From: Coemansia sp. RSA 487
Taxonomy: Eukaryota > Kickxellomycota > Kickxellomycetes > Kickxellales > Kickxellaceae
Direction: 5' to 3'
Assembly: GCA_027577595.1 (NCBI GenBank)
Contig: JANBRJ010000053.1
Coordinates: 51,736-115,735 of the forward strand
Length of the DNA: 64,000 bases
Part shown: in pieces, positions 50,782-60,176 of the stretch
How the letters are laid out: each line of letters begins with the position of its first letter
Position numbering within the stretch: the stretch's first letter is position 1
Made by a program: the position numbers and the translations under genes
Notes under the pieces: generated by a model
What the model saw: only the letters and a program-made list of their open reading frames with translations
What the model was told of the DNA's origin: nothing
Database searches by the model: none

Positions 50782-51165
50782 GCTGACAGTTTGAGTCGAG
50801 GTAGGGTTTGCCTTTATTGGCTCCAACCGCTATAATATAGGATCAAAAAAGAACGAAAAAAAATAAATAGAAAAATTGTTGTCGAGCAGAACAAAAAAAG
50901 TAAAATTTTCATGATTGATGTTCTGTTCCAGCCACCCAAAAAAACCCGAGGGCTGATTGATCATCGTATTATAAATGAAAGATCAAGATGCCAAAAAAAG
51001 TATACCTTTAACACGTAAAAAAAATGAAAAAGCCCGATGTTAATAGCATGGAGTAGTGCAAATACATGTATTAAACGAAAAGTATTTTGTCATTTTGGGT
51101 TGAAAGGCATAGGGCGCTTTTCTGCTGCCAGTGGACTTTCTAGCCCACTGGACCATCCTTGGCTT
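50782..51165. other. AT-rich intergenic region
   Basis: TFIIIA upstream region plus the 3' flank of the small basic protein gene. Several A-runs; no gene or motif recognised. Confidence 0.4.
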
Positions 51166-51701
51166 CTAAGACGAAGGCGAATTGTCCGATGACTGAGACG
51201 GCTTGCTGGAAGAAATCGGGATAGATGGGCTGGATCTGGAACCCACCAGCGTCCTAGCTTCGTCCACTTCCATAGCACCATTCACGCCCATTACACTATC
51301 GTCTCTGGCACTACGCTTGGCTAGTAATGGCGGAGGCTTCACTTTACCTGCCATCATAGCCCGCGGGACAACATTACTTCCGCTAGCTGTAGCTACTGCT
51401 GCGGCGGTGGCTACAGCCTTTTGTTTTGCGTTGCTAGTAAGCGCATTACCTAGCTGCTTTCTCTGCTGCACACGTTTCACTGTTGCTATTGTGTCAACCA
51501 TGCTTAATGCGCTAGCGCTGGGCTTGGGTTTCCTGATCATCGGGGGTTTCCTTTTCGACGATGATCGGGCAAATTCCCTCGTGTTGTTCTTGTTTTCGTT
51601 GTAAGCTAGGTTTGACATGGGCATCAAATGCAACTTGCCCGCGCATTCGTGCTATCGTTAAACCAGTGATCCAAGATAAGATCAACTTCCTCAATATCCA
51701 T
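51166..51701 (-). CDS. Small basic hypothetical protein with a frame break
   Basis: An ATG at 51699-51701 opens MDIEEVDLILDHWFNDSTNA in one frame. The long downstream frame (NKNNTREFARSSSKRKPPMI, KPKPSASALSMVDTIATVKR, and a Ser/Pro-rich end) is in another. The two join exactly if the 29 bases 51606-51634, which begin GT and end CTAG, are removed, giving 168 residues with an Ala linked to Thr. Twenty-nine bases is too short for a normal spliceosomal intron, so a frameshift, a sequence error, or a start at the internal ATG (51627) are alternatives. The basic, disordered nature suggests a nucleic-acid-binding or nuclear protein. Family unknown. Confidence 0.4.
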
Positions 51702-51845
51702 CTTCGTGCGCGTATGCTTGCATAAATGAAATAAAACAAAAATAATTAGCACGATGTACAAGAAGGAAGAAGGATAAAGAGCGTGTTTTGCTTCCAAAAA
51801 CAAACGCCATGACAAAATACTGGAAAATTATGCATCGGATCTGAA

Positions 51846-52339
51846 GCAATGAAAGTAGGTCTGTCTGCACAGTACTCTCAGCCAGCATTATGCCACAATT
51901 CACAAATGCTTAGTAGCACCTCTTTTACAAGAGGTGGCAGCACGTTCTGGTCATATAGGCACTAGTCGACTGACTCCAGATACCGTCTCTTCAGCTAGAA
52001 ACGAATCTGCAGCCAAAAAGACAGCGACCAAGGCAAGCACCAGACACGAATTTTCAATTAACCATTTCCACTACCAATAAAATGTCCTAGCTAATAAAGC
52101 AAGGTAGTTTGTGTGGATGATGGTACGATCCCTACCCATTGCTTGATGCCCCAAGCTATAGCCCACAGAAAAACAACAAAACATGGAAATTTTTCAGTAA
52201 CAGTCTATAAACACCACCACCACCACAAACTACAAACATACAGCAGATATTTTCCAGCTATACCTGTGTTTACATGATAAGAATGAATAATATGAATAAA
52301 CATCAACAATCCACCCAGAAAAAACACGCTCCTCTTATA
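51846..52339. repeat. 494-bp segment duplicated at 46867-47360 (copy 2)
   Basis: Same orientation as copy 1. It begins GCAATGAAAGTAGGTCTGTC and ends CCTCTTATA. Its flanks show no similarity to those of copy 1. It lies between the small basic protein gene and COA4, so the pair brackets GTR2, TFIIIA and the small gene. The 229 bases between it and COA4 hold no feature. Confidence 0.9.
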
Positions 52340-52568
52340 GCCATGAGGTTGGCGCAAGCTACTCTTCAACTGGGCATATTGGACGTCATATAAGAGATTA
52401 TCCAGTAGCGTCTCGGAGCATTCCCAAAACTTTTACTGTATCCACGTGAATATTTAATGAACAGTATATTATCATCATCATCAGGACCAACGAACACGGC
52501 TCAGGCATTCGTTTACAAAGCAACTAGATTGCTTGTTTACTTTTATATTTTTTTGCTGATTTCGAACA

Positions 52569-52883
52569 ATGGCAGTATACGCAGCGTCAGAACAAAACAA
52601 TTCTCAGTCACTCACCCCACCAGCGCAAGGGGAGCCGCGTTCAGAGACAAGCCAAAGTCCTGAAGGAAGCAAGCTTCAAAGTAAAAACAACGATGGTGAT
52701 GATGATGACGATGACGACGACGACGAGTGGGACAAGCGGATCCAACGGACCGGCTGCTTTGAAGAGAACGAGAGGCTGCTGGTGTGCCATGCAGACACTG
52801 GTGACTGGCGCAAGTGCGCAAAGGAGATGCTGGCATTCAAGGAGTGCATGAAACAGCATGGGCGGTTCCAGGACAACAACTAA
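52569..52883 (+). CDS. COA4: Cytochrome c oxidase assembly factor Coa4 (twin CX9C)
   Basis: A 104-residue protein. A disordered N-terminus with nine to ten consecutive Asp (about 43-52) is followed by a twin CX9C CHCH domain: CFEENERLLVC and CAKEMLAFKEC, framed by WDKRIQRTG and GDWRKCA. The W/D-RI-x-RTGC opening and the W-R-C between the two pairs fit Coa4/Cmc3 rather than Cox17 or Cmc1. Such proteins are imported into the intermembrane space by Mia40 and support complex IV copper delivery. Single exon. The acidic run is unusual for the family. Confidence 0.85.
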   Translation: MAVYAASEQNNSQSLTPPAQGEPRSETSQSPEGSKLQSKNNDGDDDDDDDDDEWDKRIQRTGCFEENERLLVCHADTGDWRKCAKEMLAFKECMKQHGRFQDNN

Positions 52884-53164
52884 GGATCCAAAGCTCTAAA
52901 CATGCAAGAACCGAGGTTACTTGCCTTCGTTGATCATACACCTATAGATCAAGTAGCAATCAAAGCCCAGGAATATTTGCATGGAAAATTTTTTCACCCA
53001 ATAAGCGTATATAAGCCGATTGCATCAAGCTTGCCTCTTTTCTCTCGTTTTTCTTTTTTCTCTTTAGGAATACTTTATGGAAGAACCGCTCTTGTGATTA
53101 TATCTTTTTATATCCCGATTATCGAAGCCTCACACACGAAAGAGAGCTCTGCGACTCTTTACCT

Positions 53165-53415
53165 TCATGGCTTTGGGGAAAGTCCCCGGACACTAGGGCA
53201 GAAAGTGCCGCCTGTAATCAGGTATTAGTTCCCAGCAAACGTGCAGACAAAAGGTAAGAGAGGGACGGACGCTTACTTCTTGGAGATTGTAAGGGAGAGC
53301 CTGTGCTGGCATCTACATCGCTCCTTCGGGAAGCGGGAAGCAAAGATGCCTCTTTGAGGAGGAGCTTCTGCGAGGTGTCGTCTTTGCCAGGTTTTCTCGC
53401 TTTCTCCTTTTTCAC
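53165..53415 (-). CDS. Possible spliced small Lys/Ser-rich protein, 5' part unresolved
   Basis: Minus-strand exons 53277-53415 and 53165-53211 join in phase across a 65-base intron with GTAAGC donor (53271-53276), ACTAAT branch-like sequence and TTACAG acceptor. They give KKEKARKPGKDDTSQKLLLK, SLLPASRRSDVDAST, then SPRSGTFCPSVRGLSP and a stop. A further ATG frame upstream (53446-53532, MTNKNPCTDKKARRKTD) is suggestive but could not be joined. No family is recognised. The good splice signals are the main support. Confidence 0.3.
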
Positions 53416-53532
53416 TTTCTATAAAGTGAAATACCTTTTTTTTTACGTGTCTCTTGTAGCCATGGGGGAAAACGGGGGAAGGTCTGTTTTCCGTCTTGCC
53501 TTTTTGTCAGTACATGGGTTCTTGTTCGTCAT

Positions 53533-53963
53533 AGCACAGTAATGCGGTTTGGCCGTGGCTCTTGTAGCTGCGGTTACCTCAACGGGGCTCACTTCTCCAA
53601 GTATTCCTCCACACCTTTTTTAATCTGTTTAGTAAGAAATATGCGGAAAGGGCCGTTCTAGTCCCGAGCAAAGCAAATGATGTTTAAAGAATTTCTTCAC
53701 CGGATTCACTTATGACCGAAAAACATCTTCACGGTTTTTATTTCAGACTGATGCTTTCTTGGCACGCTTTTACCGCACCATCTTGCTGACTAGAAAAAAT
53801 AAGGTAGCTCTTTTACAGTTTGTATTTTTTAACAATGGTTTATTTCACCAACGGAAAGACAGATAGATGTATTGAGAAAGCAAAGAGAGCGGGTACTTTG
53901 CAAAAGAGTGCAAAGCTGTACGCAGTGAATATTGAAGGAGGAAAGTGAAAAAACAGAACAGAT
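53533..53963. other. Intergenic region with no recognised gene
   Basis: Nothing convincing on either strand; 53820-53963 is the 3' flank of the PMP3-like gene. The stretch 52884-53164 on the other side also shows no gene, only an open plus frame rich in Phe and Ser. Confidence 0.35.
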
Positions 53964-54326
53964 TTAGTTTGTGTTCTGGTTGTCCTTCTGGGCTGGCTGA
54001 TACGGTGGTGGAGGCGGTTGTTCGCGCGACGCAGTGGAGCTGTACTGGGCCTGTGGTGAGGAGCCGCTTGGCACCGCATGGCTGATGACAACAACGTGAT
54101 GCTGGTGACGTGGCTGCTCGTCGTCGTCCACAAGCATCTCGTATTCATACGCAGGGTACTTGCAAATCAGATACCACGCGTGGATGAGCCCAGGCAAGTA
54201 GCCGAGCGCGGTCAGGCCGCAGTTAATGAGGAAGTCGGCTCCGCATCCACGGCGTAGGACAGCAGCGAACGGTGGGAATATTATGCTCAGAATTACGAGC
54301 AAGAAGTCGGGAAGTGAGCAGCACAT
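53964..54326 (-). CDS. PMP3/SNA-type small membrane protein with PY motif
   Basis: A 120-residue protein. The ATG at 54324-54326 is chosen because the family begins directly before CCSLPDFLLVILSIIFPPFA. Two membrane helices (about 6-27 and 33-55) carry the Pmp3/UPF0057 wording: FPPFAAVLRRGCGADFLINC and LGYLPGLIHAWYLI. Unlike 55-residue Pmp3, it has a 65-residue soluble tail with an acidic patch and PPPPPYQP. PPxY motifs recruit WW domains of Rsp5/Nedd4 ligases, as in yeast Sna3 and Sna4, which travel to the vacuole by the multivesicular-body route. It is divergent from the CorA gene at 54745. Confidence 0.88.
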   Translation of the reverse strand: MCCSLPDFLLVILSIIFPPFAAVLRRGCGADFLINCGLTALGYLPGLIHAWYLICKYPAYEYEMLVDDDEQPRHQHHVVVISHAVPSGSSPQAQYSSTASREQPPPPPYQPAQKDNQNTN

Positions 54327-54744
54327 TTCGATGAATGAATGACTACAGTATATATAATTTTTTTTACAAAAGAGGGGAAAGTAAAGAGGCGAAAGGAGGG
54401 AAGTGCAGCTCTTGACACATGATGGATATGCCAAAGTCCATTTTTACTCTTGGGCTTTTTTTTTGGCACAAGTCTTGGCAAATGTTAATTCGCTAATTAT
54501 TTATTCAGAGCTGCGCACGTGAGTCTGAAATAACTGGCCTTTTTTCCATTTTCTGTGCGCTCTGTTATCGGAAGCCTGCTTCCCCACCACCGTTATCCAT
54601 CCATCCTCAACCGTCTTTTTGTAGAAAAGAATTTTCTCTCTCCAATTCTTTTGCCCTGTAAATACCCTTTGTAAATTCATTTATCCTGTTACTTTTTTCT
54701 TTCTTATATCCTGTACATTTTCCCTCGCTAATAGTTTTATATCA
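54327..54744. promoter_or_regulatory. Divergent promoter region with a CACGTG box
   Basis: This 418-base region serves the PMP3-like gene (minus) and the CorA gene (plus). A CACGTG hexamer lies at 54516-54521, near the middle. CACGTG is the core for bHLH factors such as Cbf1 or Pho4. Pyrimidine-rich tracts precede the CorA start. The site is a single short match and may be fortuitous. Confidence 0.35.
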
Positions 54745-57700
54745 ATGAGCAGACAGCAGCAAAACCTGCGCACAGCCGCAGACGAGGTGCGCCGACGGGC
54801 CAACAATGTACAACGCCCACTATCCAGCAGTAGTAATAGCAGTGCAATCGATTCCCATTACCACCAGCACCACGGAGGCATTCCAGGAATCGACCCCAGC
54901 AGCGGAGGCGGATGGACCGCAGGGTTCAATGGCGTAGTTTTTGGATCTGGCGGAGGCGGGGATATCGCAGGGCTGCCTGGGCTTTTGGGGACGGCAGCGC
55001 CACATCTGGGCGCAAACAGCAGTAACGTGGGGCTTTCATCCAGGGCACCGCCGCTAGACCACCACTTATCCACCAACGCTGACCATGCAGCACCGCAGCT
55101 GTCGACACACCACCAGGTGCCGCGGCTAAACTCGTCAATCGTCATGGAGCATATCGTAGTCTTGCAAAGAGAAAACGCCCAGCTGCGCCGCCAAAACCAG
55201 ACCCTTGTGTCGGCGACCAACACGCGCAGACAGACGGCAGTCAAGCTGCTCCGAGAAATCGTCAATAACGACGATGGCAACTCGACGAGTAGCAATAGCA
55301 GCAGCAGGAGCAGCCTTAGCGGAAACAGCCCATCCAAGAACGATCTGACAAGCCTTTTGCTCTCCTTGCTTGATGCTTCTGACCCAGATACCATTGAAGA
55401 CGGACAAGAGGAAGCCGCCAACGAGCCCCCAGCACCCTCGGCCACAGCCGCTGCTGCTGCTTCTGCTCCTGTAACTCGCAGCACGAGAGACACAGCGCAC
55501 CATAACAATGTGCCACAAAGATCGGCTACGCCACGCAGTGCCACCGCCGTAACGTCTGACTGGGACCGCGACGCACTGGCTGATATTTCTCGGCAAGGCA
55601 AGGTGGCCAAAGACGAGCCGGCGAGCGACGAGTACTTGCTACAAAAGCACAAGGCACTGGGGCAGCGCGGACCCTTTGCGTTGGGCAGACGGTCGACCAT
55701 GACAATGCCGGCACGCAGACGACCATCCACGGCATCCACACATAGCTTTGCGGCTGAACCGGAAAAGGAAACAAGCCACATCAATGTTTCTCACCCGGGT
55801 GCTTACCCAGCCGATGGGACCGCAGAGACTACGGCTGCTCCTGCGTACGATTACTCTTACCCGGATCATCCGGAACCCACGGCGGGCATTGGTTCTTCGC
55901 CTTTGCACGACGATGCAAAGCTTGGTCCTCTGGCGGCTTCGCTAATGAGCCATAAGGCGCAGTTTGTCAAGCGTCCAGACACACGGTTCACGCTTTATTC
56001 TCCGTCAGCCGGTCTCTTCGAGTCGCACACGCTCGAGGGGCTACGCAGCGGCGACATGACTTTGGCAGACATCATCGAGGCATCATCCAGATGCATGTCG
56101 TTGGACATACTACGAAAGGAAAGAATCCTTGAGCGCGAGTCGGTAGCAGTGGTGGATAAAATGGCCACGCAATCGCAGTCCCAACAGCACCAGCAGTCTA
56201 CAGAAGCAGCAGTCGATGATTCAGCATCATGCAAGAGCACGTCTTGCGACGACGAGACCGAATTGCTTATAAGATCGCGCAGAAAGTCAGAGCCTCAGAA
56301 GCATCAGCTCCCAGTACCGCAGCCCATGTCGAGACAGCAGTCAGCAGCACCAGCGCCGGCGATTTCCCAGAACGGCAACGGATGCTTTTGGCTGGATGTC
56401 ACCAGCCCAACAAACGAGGAAATGGCGTCGCTTGCGCGCACATTCGGAATCCATCCGCTGACAGTCGAAGATATCATGGCGGACGAGGACGGAAGGGACA
56501 AGTTTGAGACATTCAGCGGGTACAACTTTCTTGTCTACCGCACCATTGACTATGGAGAAGACGCAAAGTCCAACTACGAGTTCAACAGGGGCGCCGAGGG
56601 CATTGCGACCGCCAGCTTCTCGCTCATCCTCAAGCACAGCTGCGTGCTGACGTTCCACCAGGCAACCGAGCTGGAGCATGTCGGGAACGTCATCAACCGC
56701 CTACATGATCTGGTGCCGCTGCCGTCCATCTTGCTGGGTGACAATATTCCGGACCCCGATGAATCGGCAATAGGAACTCTTTTCCAGCCAGTTGTCACGC
56801 CGGCGTATATCGCCTATGCGCTGATCGACGACATCACTGACACGATCGCTCCAGAGATGCGTGCAATCGAGCTGGAGGTCGACGCCGTGGACGAGCTGGT
56901 TCTCATTCTGTCCACCAACGAGCAGTCGGACATGCTGCGACGGATCGGTGCGGCGCGCCGAAAGATCCTGACAGTCTGGAGGCTGTTGCAAGGCAAGCCA
57001 GAAGTTATCCGTGCCTTCTCTAAGCTGATGGAACGCCAGGCACTAGCAGATGATGTGCTGCGGGCCGATGCTGAGGATGCCGAGTACACGCGCAAAGTGA
57101 TCATGGATTCGGCAGTGGCTGCCAACGCCAACATACACGGAGCAGGCGGAAAGAGCTTACCACCAAACCACCTTGCAGGACTTGGCGCATTTGCCTCACA
57201 AACACAGCTTTTACACCGCAGTGCCCACTCGTCGACTGCTATTCATCAGCTCGCAGCATCCACATCTGGCCGCCGCAGGGATGCACAGCAGCAGCAGCAG
57301 CCATCTTGGCCGACCTATATCACTGGGGGCTCAGCACCAATCAAGGACCGGATACCCATGGCGTCTTCAACTCGGCCAAGCACTGTCGATCTGGTTAACC
57401 TGACAGCATCGGGACAGGCAGGCGCTGGCCACGGGCCCGGCGGCATAGTAACGGCAGATGAGGTTTCCCGCTATCTGTCGGACGTCTACGACCACTTGGT
57501 GTCGCTGATTGGATCGTCTTCACACTGCGACATGGTGCTCTCGCGTGCGCACTCCAACTACCTAGCCCGCCTGTCCCTGGAGCTCGGCGAGTCGACGGTA
57601 GAGACCAATGTGTTTGCTAGCCGCTGGACCGTCATTGGTGCCATTCTTGTGCCACTCAACGTCGTCACCGGTCTCTGGGGCATGAACGTACAGGTGCCTG

Positions 57701-57804
57701 GCGAGGGCAGCGGCTCCTTGCGCGAGTTCTTTCTCATCCTTGGCGGATGTGTGGCCTTTGTCGTTGCTGTTATTACGTGGGCCAAGTTTAAAAAGATCTT
57801 TTAG
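54745..57804 (+). CDS. Mnr2/Alr-type CorA magnesium transporter, GMN intact
   Basis: A 1,019-residue protein. The disordered Ser/Asn/Gly-rich N-terminus includes a possible short coiled coil (MEHIVVLQRENAQLRRQNQT, about 134-153). The CorA domain starts near TRFTLYSPSAGLFESHTLEG (about 412), then CFWLDVTSPTNEEMASLART, FGIHPLTVEDIMADEDGRDK, YIAYALIDDITDTIAPEMRA and ELEVDAVDELVLIL. The pore helix YLARLSLELGESTVETNVFA leads to VTGLWGMNVQVPGEG near 974-988, a final membrane helix, and WAKFKKIF. All core family elements are present. Predicted Mg2+ channel or transporter of the plasma or vacuolar membrane. It is preceded by the PMP3-like gene and followed by the F-box-like pair. Confidence 0.92.
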   Translation: MSRQQQNLRTAADEVRRRANNVQRPLSSSSNSSAIDSHYHQHHGGIPGIDPSSGGGWTAGFNGVVFGSGGGGDIAGLPGLLGTAAPHLGANSSNVGLSSRAPPLDHHLSTNADHAAPQLSTHHQVPRLNSSIVMEHIVVLQRENAQLRRQNQTLVSATNTRRQTAVKLLREIVNNDDGNSTSSNSSSRSSLSGNSPSKNDLTSLLLSLLDASDPDTIEDGQEEAANEPPAPSATAAAAASAPVTRSTRDTAHHNNVPQRSATPRSATAVTSDWDRDALADISRQGKVAKDEPASDEYLLQKHKALGQRGPFALGRRSTMTMPARRRPSTASTHSFAAEPEKETSHINVSHPGAYPADGTAETTAAPAYDYSYPDHPEPTAGIGSSPLHDDAKLGPLAASLMSHKAQFVKRPDTRFTLYSPSAGLFESHTLEGLRSGDMTLADIIEASSRCMSLDILRKERILERESVAVVDKMATQSQSQQHQQSTEAAVDDSASCKSTSCDDETELLIRSRRKSEPQKHQLPVPQPMSRQQSAAPAPAISQNGNGCFWLDVTSPTNEEMASLARTFGIHPLTVEDIMADEDGRDKFETFSGYNFLVYRTIDYGEDAKSNYEFNRGAEGIATASFSLILKHSCVLTFHQATELEHVGNVINRLHDLVPLPSILLGDNIPDPDESAIGTLFQPVVTPAYIAYALIDDITDTIAPEMRAIELEVDAVDELVLILSTNEQSDMLRRIGAARRKILTVWRLLQGKPEVIRAFSKLMERQALADDVLRADAEDAEYTRKVIMDSAVAANANIHGAGGKSLPPNHLAGLGAFASQTQLLHRSAHSSTAIHQLAASTSGRRRDAQQQQQPSWPTYITGGSAPIKDRIPMASSTRPSTVDLVNLTASGQAGAGHGPGGIVTADEVSRYLSDVYDHLVSLIGSSSHCDMVLSRAHSNYLARLSLELGESTVETNVFASRWTVIGAILVPLNVVTGLWGMNVQVPGEGSGSLREFFLILGGCVAFVVAVITWAKFKKIF

Positions 57805-58227
57805 GACAAATATTTTTTGTGGATCAGTTTAATGATAGATATGAAAAAAGCGTTTACCGAAAAATTTCAAGATATATGTTTAGATAACCAAGATATTTAT
57901 TTCAGCAGTGAGGCGGCTCTTGTTGCCTTGTTTCGTTTTCGTTTTTGGCAGGCTGTGGTGCTTTATGGCTGCTTAATAATTCGTGCATTTATAACTGTGT
58001 TAGTATTTGGATTTATCCTACATTTTTATTAACATCACAAGCCCTTGGCGTTTTACGATTGGATTACACTCTTCTGAGGATATTTTGAAACACCACTCTT
58101 ACTATGATCAAAATCATGATCAGGGACTGGCGAGCATAAATTGCGAACAAAAAGCAAGCCAAGTCAAACAATTCTTCTCTTTATTCTGTTCATTGCATTC
58201 TCAACTGAATTTACTTTATATTTCACA
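57805..58227. other. Intergenic region upstream of the F-box-like relic
   Basis: AT-rich. The last 50 bases (TTTATATTTCACAATG) resemble the leader of the intact gene at 4656 (TTCATATTTCACAATG), showing that the duplication included upstream sequence. A 71-codon frame (57817-58032) has no recognised domain. Confidence 0.4.
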
Positions 58228-59931
58228 ATGCCTGCCCTATCGACCTTTCAGACTACCTCTTTATATTGCTGATATGGTCGCTAGCTACTACACTAGCCTA
58301 CGCTGCTGCCCCAGTACTCTATTAACTTGCGAATTCCAATCTGACGAAGGAAACACATAGCCTATTCTTTACCAATCTGAGCTACAGTTGGAGGCTGGCT
58401 ACTCGTTATTTCGCATTATTGCAGTGAAGTAGACTTGAGACTGCAGACGGCTTTGGAAACCACAGCAATCATATTCACTGACTCGCCAGGTAGTCTCACA
58501 AAAAGTGTAGAGCTTCACTGCTATGCCAAACGTGTAAACCTTCGATTATATAATCCGATTTTTCAGTTCAGCAAGAAACAAATCCGTAGTCTTTATTATA
58601 TATTGCTCAAGGATATTGTATCCTCTTCCGCGCATGCTTTGTTTGTTGACATAGACTATTGATCTGCTCTTCCGTCGCTGGAGAATGATGCTGCTGCGGA
58701 GAAGTATTTTGTTTGATGGCATATCACATAAACATGGCAGTTTCTAGTATTTGAAATGCATGCTTCCGCTATGTTGATAGACATGGTTATCGTGCATGCT
58801 TGGAAATTGCTGTCTCTAGGAAGAATGGAACGGTGTCCCAATCTTATCAGCGTTCTTTACAAAAGCCAGATTGTGGAAGTCTACAAGTAGACCAGCATAC
58901 GCGGCCATCGATGATTATTTCTTGCAGCTCAGCTCTAGAATTACTACTCTGCGATACAACTGCTGCTATGGCATTAGCTTTTTACATCATCTTGTCCTCA
59001 AGTTTGCTCCTGTACTAGAATCATTGTCAGTTACTTATTTTCGGTCCTCGGTTTGCATCGCCGCTTCTCTATACTGACATGGACCAAACAATCATGTATC
59101 CAAACCTTAAAAAACTTAGTGTATGTGGTTTACAAACCGATGGTTCCCAGACTATGCTGGCGACGGATAGTTCCGTGGTTCCATTTCCAAAATTGCGATG
59201 CCTTACCTGGAAGACCACCTATATTTGCAAATGACACATTGCTTAAAGGAAAGCTATACCATGGTAGAAAACTTGCATATCTTTCTCGGTGCACACTCAT
59301 TGGATTTGTGGTGAAACTGTGGTGTTTTTTGCCTGACGGGTTTACAAAGCTTATCCATGTCTCCACCTACAACTACAACAACTTGTCTAAAAGAGTGTGT
59401 TCAGAACTGTTTATAGAAACTGCATTTGGTATAGTCTCACCAGCAACATGAGCATCAACAGTAGGTGATTCTCATCTTCGATATAGAAATATTTGCAACG
59501 CCATTCCAGCAGGCATTTACACAGACAGCATTCGGGCTCTCTCACTCGGGAAATTTAGGCTGCTTGTAGTTGAGGTGCTTAAACTTGTGAAGCGTTTGCC
59601 AAATTTGACGCATTTTGGATGTACACCTGAAGGAAACATCTCAATACTAGGTATAAGGCTAGACAAGGAATTTCCGGACTATGTATACAAGCGTCACTAC
59701 CCGCTAAGTTTTAGCCTTAGATGCTGGAAAGTTGCAGATATATCCAAAGTTTGTGCAAAGACTACCGCAATTTGGGCAATTACGCTTGCCATTTTGTGTC
59801 CCAGCTTTACTTTGGCAATTGTGCCAAGTACAGAAAGTAAGAGATATCGCGGTGAGCTTGGTCACGTTCTTAAAACCAAACTGTTTAAGCAGCATTCGGA
59901 AAAGTTAAAGTGGCTTTACTACGCCGAATAG
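58228..59931 (+). pseudogene. F-box-like family pseudogene, copy 2
   Basis: It starts like the intact copies (ATGCCTGCCCTATCGACC; the protein reads MPALSTFQT) but breaks within 15 codons. Stops and frame changes fill the middle. The last 119 codons (59575-59931) are open and align with the C-terminus of both paralogues: MLKLVKRLPNLTHFGCTPEG, YKRHYPLSFSLRCWKV, and HSEKLKWLYYAE just before the stop, against LFYYG or LFYYE. The total span (1,704 bases) equals the intact gene length, so it decayed mainly by small changes. It stands 245 bases upstream of intact copy 3. Confidence 0.85.
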
Positions 59932-60176
59932 CCGATCCGCTTCTTTGACGACGCTCTTGCAGTTGAGCAATGTCCTTCTAATTGCTTTTGTCGTCTCCAT
60001 AGCTTGGTATCATCAACAAGGAGTTTATGTAAACGGAATCAATACTAGTGATCGATCCATGCAATTACATCAGCAAACACCAGCACAAAACAAACAAACA
60101 AGCAAACAAATCTTCATGATTTCTTTCTCTTCTTTCTCTGCTTGTTGAGTTTTCTCCTTTAGCTTTAAAGTTCGCA

